Source: Sphingomonas baiyangensis (GTDB taxonomy: Bacteria; Pseudomonadota; Alphaproteobacteria; Sphingomonadales; Sphingomonadaceae). Taken from it: a stretch of DNA of 64,000 bases. The stretch lies in contig NZ_SWKR01000001.1 in the NCBI RefSeq assembly GCF_005144715.1, forward strand, positions 434,001-498,000, given 5' to 3'. Each line of letters opens with the position of its first letter. Within the stretch, counting starts at the first letter, position 1. Shown here in pieces: positions 18,236 to 26,306 of the stretch. The position numbers and the translations under genes are program-made. The notes beneath the pieces were generated by a model, which was not told where the DNA came from, made no database searches, and worked only from the letters and a program-made list of their open reading frames with translations.

Positions 18236-20037
18236 GCGGCTTCACCTGCCGGGCGCACGCTCACCACCTGCATCATGCCGGCATGCATGTGGTAGAGCAT
18301 GTGGCAGTGGAACGCCCAGTCGCCCACGGCATCGGCCGTGAAATCGAACTCGACGATGCCGCCGGGCTGGACGTTGACGGTATGCTTGCGCGGCGCGTGG
18401 TCGCCATGCCCCGTCACCAGCTCGAAGAAATGACCGTGCAGATGGATGGGATGGCCCATCATCGTGTCGTTGACCAGCCGCACGCGCACACGCTCGCCCA
18501 GCCCGAAGGGAATGGGATCGGTGATCTCGGAGAATTTCCGCCCGTCGAACGCCCACATATAGCGTTCCATGTTGCCCGTCAGGTGCAGCTCGAGCGTGCG
18601 TTCGGGCGCACGGACATCGGGATTGCGCGCGGTGGCGACCAGATCGCGGTAGGTGAGCACGCGGTGGCCGGCGCCTTCGAGCCCCTGCCCCGGTTCGCCG
18701 GTGCGATCGACGGGCATCGGCGAGATGCTCTGGACGGTCGGCGACTTCGCGACGCTGTCGGGCACCACCGAGAAGTCGCGCATCGAATGGTCCATGCCGC
18801 CATGGTCCATGCTACCGCCATGCGCGGCATGATCGGCGGCGCCCGGCGTGGCTCGGCAATGGCCCATCGCGGCATGCTCGGGCGTGCAGGCATCGCCCGC
18901 CGGCATCGCAGTGCCGCCCATGCCGCCCATCCCCATGTCCTTCATCGTCGCGAGCGGGCGCGGGCGGAGCGGCGGTACGGGAGCGACCATGCCGGCGCGC
19001 GGTGCCAGCGTCGCGACCGCCATGCCCGATCGATCGACGCTTTCGGCCACCAGCGCATAGGCGCGGTCACCCGCCGGCTCGACGATCGCGTCATAGGTTT
19101 CGGCCACCGCGATCTGGAACTCGTCGACTGCAACGGGGCGCACGGGCAGGCCATCGGCCTCGACGATCGTCAGCTTCAGCCCCGGCATCCGCACGTTGAA
19201 GGTCGTCATCGCCGAGGCGTTGACGAAGCGCAGCCGCACGCGCTCGCCGGGCGCGAACAGCGCGGTCCATTTGTCGCGCGGGCCATGGCCGTTGACGAGA
19301 TAGGTATAGGTCGATCCCGTCACGTCGGCGACGTCGCTGGGATCCATGCGCATCGCGCCCCATTCGGCGCGTTCGGCCGCCGACTGGCCACGGCCGGCAA
19401 GCTGGTCGGCCAGCGTCTGCTTCTGGAAATTGAAATAGCCGCCCATCTGCTTCAGCTTCCTGAAGATCGTGTGCGGGTGCAGCGGGCTGTGGTCCGACAG
19501 CACGATCACATGCTCGCGATCGGCGGGCTGGGCATGCGGCGCAGCGGGATCGATGACGATCGGGCCGTAATGCCCCATCTGCTCCTGCAAACCCGAATGG
19601 CTGTGATACCAATAGGTGCCCGCCTGGCGGATCGGAAAATCGTAGGTGAAGGTCGAGCGCGGCGCGATACCGGGGAAGCTGACGCCGGGCACGCCGTCCA
19701 TGTGGAAGGGCAGGATCAGCCCGTGCCAGTGGATCGAGCTTTCTTCGCCCAGCCGGTTCTCGACATGCAGGCGCACATTCTGCCCTTCCTTGAGGCGGAT
19801 GAGCAGGCCGGGCACGGTGCCGTTGATGCCGATGCCGTGGCTGCGCCGCCCGTCGACATCGCGCATCACATGATCGATGACGAGGCGGATATCCTCGCCC
19901 GCCACTTCGGGCAAGGCGCGCGCCAGTCCGGCGGTGCCGCTCTGCGCCCAGGCGGGAAGCCACGGCGCCAGTGCCAGTCCCGCCCCGCCGGCGGCCGCGC
20001 CGCGCAGCAGCGCACGGCGGTCGAGATTGCTACGCAT
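18232..20037 (-). CDS. copA: Copper resistance multicopper oxidase
   Basis: Periplasmic multicopper oxidase thought to oxidise Cu(I) and bind copper. The 601-residue product begins with a Tat signal (LDRRALLRG, cleavage near AWAQS). The copper ligands are in IHWHG (102-106), WYHSHSG, HPIHLHGHFF and the C-terminal HCHMLYHMHAGMM. Between domains 2 and 3 is a Met/His/Asp-rich insert (GMGGMGG, MDHGGMDHSM) that also contains one CTPEHAAMGHC unit identical to those of CopB. The gene is first in the copAB operon. The 136 bases upstream, shared with a divergent PRC-barrel gene, show only an imperfect dyad near 20050-20070; no copper regulator is nearby. Confidence 0.96.
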   Translation of the reverse strand: MRSNLDRRALLRGAAAGGAGLALAPWLPAWAQSGTAGLARALPEVAGEDIRLVIDHVMRDVDGRRSHGIGINGTVPGLLIRLKEGQNVRLHVENRLGEESSIHWHGLILPFHMDGVPGVSFPGIAPRSTFTYDFPIRQAGTYWYHSHSGLQEQMGHYGPIVIDPAAPHAQPADREHVIVLSDHSPLHPHTIFRKLKQMGGYFNFQKQTLADQLAGRGQSAAERAEWGAMRMDPSDVADVTGSTYTYLVNGHGPRDKWTALFAPGERVRLRFVNASAMTTFNVRMPGLKLTIVEADGLPVRPVAVDEFQIAVAETYDAIVEPAGDRAYALVAESVDRSGMAVATLAPRAGMVAPVPPLRPRPLATMKDMGMGGMGGTAMPAGDACTPEHAAMGHCRATPGAADHAAHGGSMDHGGMDHSMRDFSVVPDSVAKSPTVQSISPMPVDRTGEPGQGLEGAGHRVLTYRDLVATARNPDVRAPERTLELHLTGNMERYMWAFDGRKFSEITDPIPFGLGERVRVRLVNDTMMGHPIHLHGHFFELVTGHGDHAPRKHTVNVQPGGIVEFDFTADAVGDWAFHCHMLYHMHAGMMQVVSVRPAGEAA

Positions 20038-20173
20038 CCGATACTCTCTATGGGTATTTGCACCTATATAGGCGATCGCGCGGTTTCGTCACCTATGGTC
20101 GATGGAACGCCTTCGGCCCATGCGGTGTTGAGCGCCGGGATTGTCCAGTCCGGGCAGGGGGATAGCCAGACCG

Positions 20174-20764
20174 ATGCAGCCAGCCGATATCGCAGGATGG
20201 ATCGCGCCCGCCGCGACGATGATCGCCGCGATGATGACCGCCGCCAATCTGGGCGCGCGCATCACCGGATCGGGCTTCATCGTCTTCACGATCGGATCGG
20301 TCGCATGGTGCGTCGTCGGCATGACGAGCGGGCAGACCAATCTGGTCGTCACCAACGGCTTCCTCACATTGGTCAACGCCGTCGGCATCTGGCGCTGGCT
20401 GGGGCGGCAGGCGCGCTACGACAAGGGCGGCGAACGCGCGGCGAAGGACAGCACGCGCCCCGAGGTCGACAGCCTGTTCGCGGGCGGCACGATCGCGGGC
20501 GCGAAGCTCGTCGATGGCGAGGGCAAGGCGATCGGCGAGGTGGTCGACGCGATGCTGCGCTGCCATGACCATGCGATCGAATATTTGGTGGTGAGCCTCG
20601 GCGGCGTGGCGGGCGTGGGCGAGCATCTCCACGCGCTCGACCCCGCGCGCGTGACGTTCGCGCGCGAGCATATCCGCTTCGAAGGCGGCGCCGACGATGC
20701 CCGCGGCCTGCCGCGCATCGCCGCCGACGACTGGCCCGACCGGCTTCCGCGCGACGCCGCCTGA
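20174..20764 (+). CDS. Membrane protein with C-terminal PRC-barrel domain
   Basis: A 196-residue protein. Residues ~5-75 hold three hydrophobic segments (AAATMIAAMMTAAN, GFIVFTIGSVAWCVVGM, LTLVNAVGIWRWL), resembling a small SemiSWEET/PnuC-like or DUF-type membrane module. Residues ~100-180 are a PRC-barrel (GGTIAGAKLVDGEGKAIGEV, IEYLVVSLGGVAGVGE). PRC-barrels are docking domains in photosynthetic reaction centres and RimM. The fusion of the two is not one I can name. The ATG at 20174 follows GGGGGATA; a GTG at 20141 would add 11 unlikely residues. It is divergent from copA. Confidence 0.75.
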   Translation: MQPADIAGWIAPAATMIAAMMTAANLGARITGSGFIVFTIGSVAWCVVGMTSGQTNLVVTNGFLTLVNAVGIWRWLGRQARYDKGGERAAKDSTRPEVDSLFAGGTIAGAKLVDGEGKAIGEVVDAMLRCHDHAIEYLVVSLGGVAGVGEHLHALDPARVTFAREHIRFEGGADDARGLPRIAADDWPDRLPRDAA

Positions 20765-20800
20765 AGCTAGAGCGCAAGGAAGCAGCAGGAGAGAAAGCAC

Positions 20801-22447
20801 GTGACCAAGCGCAAGGGCGGCCGCATCCTTGTCGACAATCTGGTGGCGCAGGGTTGCGACCGGCTGTTCCAGGTGCCGGGCGAGAGCTTCCTCGCGGTGC
20901 TCGACGCGCTGACCGAAACGCCCGAGATCGACGTGGTGACGTGCCGGCAGGAAGGCGGCGTCACCTTCATGGCATCGGCCGACGGCAAGATGACGGGGCG
21001 GCCCGGCATCGCCTTCGTCACGCGCGGGCCGGGCGCCACCAATGCGTCGATCGGCGTGCATGTGGCCTGCCAGGATTCGCTGCCGATGATCCTGTTCATC
21101 GGCGATATCGATCGCGGCACGCGCCACCGCGAGGCATTTCAGGAAATCGACTTCGAGGCGATGTTCGCGCCCGTCGCCAAATGGGCGGCGCGCATCGATG
21201 ATGCCGCGCGCATCCCCGAATATGTCGCGCGCGCCTATGCCACCGCGATGAACGGCCGCCCCGGCCCGGTGGTGCTCGCACTGCCCGAGGACATGCTGCT
21301 TGACGAGGTCGAGGTCGAGGATCGCCCGCGCGTCGAGAAGCTGCGCCAGGCGCCCGATGCCGGGGCGATGGCGCGGCTGGTCGAGCTGCTCGGCAAGGCC
21401 GAGCGGCCGGTGGCGATCGTCGGCGGCGCGGGATGGTGCGGCGGCACGGCCGAGGCATTCGGTGCTGCCGCCACGCGCATCGGCCTGCCCGTGGCCGCCG
21501 CGTTCCGCCAGCAGGATTCGCTGGCGAACACATTGCCCGTCTATGCCGGCAATCTGGGCTACGGCCCCTGCCCGCTGCTGCCGCAGCGCATCCGCGAGGC
21601 CGATCTGCTGCTGCTCGTCGGCACGCGGCTGGGCGAGGCTACGACCGATGGCTACACGCTCGTCACCCCCGATCATCCGGGGCAGACGCTGGTGCACGTC
21701 CATCCCGATCCGGGCGAGCTGCACCGCGTCTATCGCACCGACCTGTCGGTGTGCGCCGATATGCGCAGCTTCGCGCAGGCGCTCGATGCCATCGCCGATC
21801 TGCCGCGCTTCGACAGCGGCGCCACGGCCAATGCCGAATGGCGCGACTGGGCGACGCCGCGCGCGCGCGACGGCGTGGCGCTCGACCTGGGGCTGTGCGT
21901 CGAGGCGATGCAGGCCGCGCTCCCCGCCGACACGATGATCTGCAATGGCGCAGGCAATTTTTCGGGCTGGTGGCATCGCTACTGGCGCTATGCCGGGCCA
22001 TGCTCGCAACTGGCGCCGACCTGCGGAGCGATGGGCTTTGGCACGCCCGCCGCCGTCGCCGCCGCATTGCGCTATCCCGGCCGGGCGGTCGCGGCGATCG
22101 CGGGTGACGGCGATTTCCTGATGAACGGGCAGGAACTGGCGACTGCGGTGCAGCACGGCGCCGACATGCTGGTGCTGGTGGTCGACAATAGCGGCTACGG
22201 CACGATCCGCATGCACCAGGAACGCGAGTTTCCCGGCCGCGTCTCGGCCACCGCGCTGCACAACCCCGATTTCGCAGCACTTGCGCGCGCCTATGGCTGC
22301 TGGGCCGAAACCGTCGAGCGCACCGCCGATTTCGCCCCCGCGCTCGACCGCGCGATGCGCGAGCGCGGCGTGCGGCTGCTGCATCTCAAGACCGATATCG
22401 AAGTCATCAACAGCGTGACGACGATCACCGCGATCCGCGCGCGCTGA
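20801..22447 (+). CDS. Thiamine diphosphate-dependent enzyme, acetolactate synthase-like
   Basis: A 548-residue member of the ThDP decarboxylase superfamily. The N-terminal PYR domain has the catalytic Glu in FQVPGESFLAVLDAL, and TRGPGATN. The middle domain binds nucleotide or is vestigial. The C-terminal PP domain has the Mg/ThDP motif GDGDFLMNGQELATAV ending in NNS-like VDNSGYG. It could be a catabolic acetolactate synthase, an oxalyl-CoA- or benzoylformate-type decarboxylase, or a related lyase; no small regulatory subunit is nearby, which argues against branched-chain IlvB. GTG at 20801 is preceded by AGGAGAGAAAG. Confidence 0.87.
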   Translation: MTKRKGGRILVDNLVAQGCDRLFQVPGESFLAVLDALTETPEIDVVTCRQEGGVTFMASADGKMTGRPGIAFVTRGPGATNASIGVHVACQDSLPMILFIGDIDRGTRHREAFQEIDFEAMFAPVAKWAARIDDAARIPEYVARAYATAMNGRPGPVVLALPEDMLLDEVEVEDRPRVEKLRQAPDAGAMARLVELLGKAERPVAIVGGAGWCGGTAEAFGAAATRIGLPVAAAFRQQDSLANTLPVYAGNLGYGPCPLLPQRIREADLLLLVGTRLGEATTDGYTLVTPDHPGQTLVHVHPDPGELHRVYRTDLSVCADMRSFAQALDAIADLPRFDSGATANAEWRDWATPRARDGVALDLGLCVEAMQAALPADTMICNGAGNFSGWWHRYWRYAGPCSQLAPTCGAMGFGTPAAVAAALRYPGRAVAAIAGDGDFLMNGQELATAVQHGADMLVLVVDNSGYGTIRMHQEREFPGRVSATALHNPDFAALARAYGCWAETVERTADFAPALDRAMRERGVRLLHLKTDIEVINSVTTITAIRAR

Positions 22448-22452
22448 TCCTA

Positions 22453-23229
22453 TCAACCGCGCGCCGGCGCGCCATATTCGTGCATCTTCGACCAGATGGC
22501 GTTGGCGTCATGCTCCTGGATCGGATCGGTGATGCCGTGCCGCGCACGATAGTCCTCCACCGCCTGCCGGCAGCCCGGAAGATGCCAATCGTCGATGATG
22601 ACGAGGCCGCCCTTCGATACCAGCGGGTAGAGATATTCGAGCGAGGTCTCGACCGAATCATAGCTGTCCGAGTCGAGGCGGATCAGCGCGAAGCGCTGCT
22701 GCCCCATCGCCGGCAGGCTCTGCTCGAAGAAGCCCGGCACGAACACCACGCGCTCGTCGAGCAGCCCGAATCGCGCGATATTGGCGCGCACTTCGGCTTC
22801 GGAGGCGACCCAGCGATCGCTCCACCGATCGACGGGATCGTTGGTGGCGCGCGTGTTGGCGGGGATGCCGGCGAACGAATCGGCGGCGAACACGCGTCGG
22901 CCGCCGATCTCATAGGCTTCGAGCAGCGCGCGCATGAACAGCACCGCGCCGCCGCGCCAGATGCCCGCTTCCAGAAAATCGCCGGGAACATTCAGCTCGT
23001 CCATCAGCAGCACGGCTTCCTCGATCAGGTCGAGCTGGCCCTTGCGCAGCAGCGTGATCGGGCGCGACAGCGGATCGATCCGCCACTGCCCTGCATCGAC
23101 GTCGTAATGATCGACGCAGCGGAAATCCTCGAACGTCGCCTCGCCGCCCAGATAGGCGTAGTTGGTGATCGAGCGCTTGAGCAGGTCGAGATAGGCGGTG
23201 CGCAGCGCGACGGCGGATGGGTCGGGCAT
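22453..23229 (-). CDS. TylF/MycF-family O-methyltransferase-like protein
   Basis: A 258-residue SAM-dependent methyltransferase of the TylF (macrocin O-methyltransferase) family. It shows the SAM region GDFLEAGIWRGGAVLFMRALL (split around residues ~85-105), ADSFAGIP, LIRLDSDSYDSVETSLEYLY with the metal-binding Asp residues, and GGLVIIDDWHLPGCR. Family members methylate sugar hydroxyls of macrolides or surface glycans; the actual substrate here is unknown. ATG 23229 is preferred over a GTG 39 bases upstream. It converges with the ThDP enzyme gene (5-base gap) and diverges from argG. Confidence 0.87.
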   Translation of the reverse strand: MPDPSAVALRTAYLDLLKRSITNYAYLGGEATFEDFRCVDHYDVDAGQWRIDPLSRPITLLRKGQLDLIEEAVLLMDELNVPGDFLEAGIWRGGAVLFMRALLEAYEIGGRRVFAADSFAGIPANTRATNDPVDRWSDRWVASEAEVRANIARFGLLDERVVFVPGFFEQSLPAMGQQRFALIRLDSDSYDSVETSLEYLYPLVSKGGLVIIDDWHLPGCRQAVEDYRARHGITDPIQEHDANAIWSKMHEYGAPARG

Positions 23230-23400
23230 CGGTCGATCGGTCCTTGCGGGATTGGCAGCGTACTGCACGGGGTCGGGCGCCGGCGGCGCCCGCGCGCATG
23301 CTCTACCGGCTGACGGGAGGCGCCGCTAGGGCCGTGCGGCTTGCCCCGGTCGCCGCGCGACCCTAACAGCCGCCGCGAACCCTGCATGCTGGAGCCGCTC

Positions 23401-24618
23401 ATGTCCGATTCCGTCAACCGCGTCGTCCTGGCCTATTCGGGCGGCCTCGACACCAGCGTGATCCTCAAATGGCTTCAGCAGACCTATGGCTGCGAGGTCG
23501 TGACCTTCACTGCCGATCTGGGTCAGGGCGAGGAGCTCGAGCCCGCGCGCGCCAAGGCCGAGCTGATGGGCGTGAAGGCCGAGCACATCTTCATCGACGA
23601 TCTGCGCGAGGAATTCGTCGCCGATTACGTCTTCCCGATGATGCGCGCCAATGCGCTGTACGAGGGGCTGTATCTGCTCGGCACCTCGATCGCGCGGCCG
23701 CTGATCGCCAAGCGCCAGATCGAGATCGCGCGGGCAGTGGGCGCCGACGCCGTGAGCCATGGCGCCACCGGCAAGGGCAACGATCAGGTACGCTTCGAGC
23801 TCGGCTATTACGCGCTCGCCCCCGACATCAAGGTCATCGCGCCGTGGCGCGAATGGGATCTGACGAGCCGCACCGCGCTCATCGCCTTTGCCGAGCAGCA
23901 CCAGATCCCCGTGCCCAAGGACAAGCGCGGTGAAGCGCCGTTCTCGACCGATGCCAACCTGCTGCACACATCGTCCGAGGGATTGGTGCTCGAGGATCCG
24001 TGGGAGGAAGTGCCCGATTACGTCTATTCGCGCACCGTCAATCCCGAGGACGCGCCCGAGACGCCCGAGACGATCACCATCGATTTCGAACGCGGCGACG
24101 GCGTGGCGCTCAACGGCGAGGGCATGTCGCCCGCCACGCTGCTGGCAGCACTCAACGAACTGGGGCGGCGCCACGGAATCGGCCGGCTCGATCTGGTCGA
24201 GAACCGCTTCGTCGGCATGAAGTCGCGCGGCATGTACGAGACGCCGGGCGGCACCATCTACCACCTCGCACATCGCGGCATCGAGCAGATCACGCTCGAT
24301 CGTGGTGCGGCGCATCTGAAGGACGAGCTGGCGCCGCGCTATGCCGAGCTCATCTACAACGGCTTCTGGTTCAGCCCCGAGCGCGAGATGCTGCAGGCCG
24401 CGATCGACCACAGCCAGGCCAAGGTGACGGGCACGGTGCGCCTGAAGCTCTACAAGGGCGCCGCGCACATCGTCGGCCGCAAGTCGCCGCACAGCCTCTA
24501 TTCGGAAAAGGTCGTGACGTTCGAGGACGATCAGGGCGCCTATGACCAGCGCGACGCGGCGGGCTTCATCAAGCTCAACGCGCTGCGGCTGCGGCTGCTT
24601 GGGCGGCGCGACCGCTAA
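23401..24618 (+). CDS. argG: Argininosuccinate synthase
   Basis: ATP-dependent condensation of citrulline and aspartate, seventh step of arginine synthesis, cytosolic. The 405-residue product is full length, with the PP-loop AYSGGLDTS (~10-18), [25 protein letters not shown] and [12 protein letters not shown] 23401 matches family N-termini ([15 protein letters not shown]); an upstream in-frame start at 23341 would add 20 unlikely residues. It stands alone, 171 bases from the divergent methyltransferase gene, with no visible ARG box. Confidence 0.98.
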   Translation: MSDSVNRVVLAYSGGLDTSVILKWLQQTYGCEVVTFTADLGQGEELEPARAKAELMGVKAEHIFIDDLREEFVADYVFPMMRANALYEGLYLLGTSIARPLIAKRQIEIARAVGADAVSHGATGKGNDQVRFELGYYALAPDIKVIAPWREWDLTSRTALIAFAEQHQIPVPKDKRGEAPFSTDANLLHTSSEGLVLEDPWEEVPDYVYSRTVNPEDAPETPETITIDFERGDGVALNGEGMSPATLLAALNELGRRHGIGRLDLVENRFVGMKSRGMYETPGGTIYHLAHRGIEQITLDRGAAHLKDELAPRYAELIYNGFWFSPEREMLQAAIDHSQAKVTGTVRLKLYKGAAHIVGRKSPHSLYSEKVVTFEDDQGAYDQRDAAGFIKLNALRLRLLGRRDR

Positions 24619-24680
24619 GCCCCCCCCGCGCACGGCGGCGATGCGCGAAGGATTAACGCCTCGCCGCTAGAGCGGGCGCG

Positions 24681-26297
24681 ATGCACTCGCCGTCTGCCGC
24701 CCGCGCCGATATGCGCCTGTTCGTCGCCGCGCTCGGCCTGTGCGCGGTGCTGACGGGCGGCTGGACGCTCGCCGGCTGGCCCGATCTCGTGCGGCTGCGC
24801 CTGCCCGATACCGACGACATGATGCGGCTGGTGCAGCTGCGTGACTGGATCGGCGGCCAGCACTGGCGCGACCTGACGCAGCACCGCATGGGCGCCGATG
24901 GCGTCGCGATGCACTGGTCGCGGCTGGGCGATCTCGGCCCGCTGGCGCTGCTGCTGGCATTCGGGCCGTGGCTGGGGCAGGCCGGCGCCGAGCGCGCGAT
25001 GGTGATCGCGTGGCCGGCGCTGCTGCTCCTCGCCTATCTGCTGCTGTCGGCACGCATCGCCATGCGGCTGGGTGCGCCCGCCGGCATCGCGATGGTGCTC
25101 GCGGCGCTGGCATGGCCGGCGACCTGGGTGTTCATGCCCGGCCGCATCGATCATCACGGCCTCCAGATCGTGCTGCTGCTGACGATGCTGGCAGCGACGC
25201 TTGCCCCGGCGGGCGTTGCCGCGGGCGCGATCGCCGGGGCGGCGGCGGGCGCATCGCTGATCCTCGGCGTCGAGACGGCACCCCTGCTTGCCCTGCTGCT
25301 TGCGACGGCGCTGTTCGCCGCGTGGCGCGATCCCGCGCACGAGCGTGCAAGGCTGCTGGGAACCGGCGGTGCGTTGCTCGCGGTCACGGCGCTCGGCGCA
25401 TGGGCACGGCCCTTCGCATGGAGTGAGGGGCTTTGCGACGGTTTCACTGCCGACGCCGCGCGCGCGGCGACGGTGGGGGCCGGTGCGCTGTTGGGTTGCG
25501 CGCTGGTGCCGGTGCGGCTTTCGGCAGGCCACCGGCTTGCGGCGTTCGGCGCGATCGGCGTGGTGTCGCTTGCGATGCTGACGAGTACCGCGCCGGCGTG
25601 TCTCGCCGATCCCTATGCCGCGCTCGCCCCCGAATTGCGGCTGCGCTGGCTGTCGCAGGTGGGCGAGGCGCAGAGCGTGTTCGCGGCACCGCTTTCCACC
25701 ACGCTCGCCTATCTGGGCGTCGGCATGGCCGGGCTGGTCGCGGCATGTGCCGCCGCGCAGGCCGATCGCAGCGCACGCTGGCCGATCCTCGCGCTGCTGA
25801 TCGGCGCGGCGCTGTTGCTTGCCTGTCACCAGTTGCGCGCGGCGCATCTGGCAGCCGCGCTCGCACCGCCGGCGCTTGCCCACATGGTCGCGCGCGCAAG
25901 GGCGGCAGGCACGCCGCGCACCGTTGCCGCGTGGCTCGCTTCGGTCGGCATCGTCTATGCCGGCGTCGGCAGCGCGACCGCAGCGCGCAGCGATGCGGGG
26001 AGCGGCGGCGCCTGCGCGATCGAGGCGGGGATCGCGACGCTCGCCGCGCTGCCGCCCGGACTGGTGCTGGCACCGATCGATCTCGGCCCGGCGATCCTTG
26101 CCGAGACGCCGCATCGCGTGCTCGCCGCGCCCTATCATCGCAACGAGGTGGGCAACCTTGCTGCGCTGCGCGCGCTGGCGGGCGAACGTCCCGCCACCGC
26201 CACGGGTGCCGATTATCGCCTCGATTGCAGCGGCGTCAGGGCGTTGCGCGACGAGCCGCGCCGCGAGCCGCTTGCCGTGACCAGCACGCCCGATTAG
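24681..26297 (+). CDS. Uncharacterised polytopic membrane protein, GT-C-like (paralog of 7706-9520)
   Basis: A 538-residue protein. After an N-terminal membrane helix it has the loop PDTDDMMRLVQLRDWIGGQ (residues 42-60), MHWSRLGDL, FMPGRIDHHGLQ and, in the soluble C-terminal part, PIDLGPAIL and APYHRNE. These match the paralog at 7706 position by position, although the hydrophobic segments between them have diverged. An acidic first periplasmic loop plus many spans suggests a GT-C glycosyltransferase acting on a polyprenyl-linked sugar; this is inference. It is followed 9 bases later by another large membrane protein, probably its partner. Confidence 0.75.
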   Translation: MHSPSAARADMRLFVAALGLCAVLTGGWTLAGWPDLVRLRLPDTDDMMRLVQLRDWIGGQHWRDLTQHRMGADGVAMHWSRLGDLGPLALLLAFGPWLGQAGAERAMVIAWPALLLLAYLLLSARIAMRLGAPAGIAMVLAALAWPATWVFMPGRIDHHGLQIVLLLTMLAATLAPAGVAAGAIAGAAAGASLILGVETAPLLALLLATALFAAWRDPAHERARLLGTGGALLAVTALGAWARPFAWSEGLCDGFTADAARAATVGAGALLGCALVPVRLSAGHRLAAFGAIGVVSLAMLTSTAPACLADPYAALAPELRLRWLSQVGEAQSVFAAPLSTTLAYLGVGMAGLVAACAAAQADRSARWPILALLIGAALLLACHQLRAAHLAAALAPPALAHMVARARAAGTPRTVAAWLASVGIVYAGVGSATAARSDAGSGGACAIEAGIATLAALPPGLVLAPIDLGPAILAETPHRVLAAPYHRNEVGNLAALRALAGERPATATGADYRLDCSGVRALRDEPRREPLAVTSTPD

Positions 26298-26306
26298 GGC
26301 GCACCG

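Noticed and set aside
20040..20075. Copper-regulator operator upstream of copA
   Set aside because: The dyad around GGTGCAAATACCC is imperfect and does not match CueR, CopR or CsoR sites well enough.
17725..20568. A 947-codon plus-strand open frame across copB and copA, and similar long frames at 5050-7143, 20093-22456 and 36475-38442 on the opposite strands of real genes
   Set aside because: They are antisense shadows in high-GC sequence: Arg/Ala/Gly-rich composition, no domain signatures, and they cross well-supported genes.
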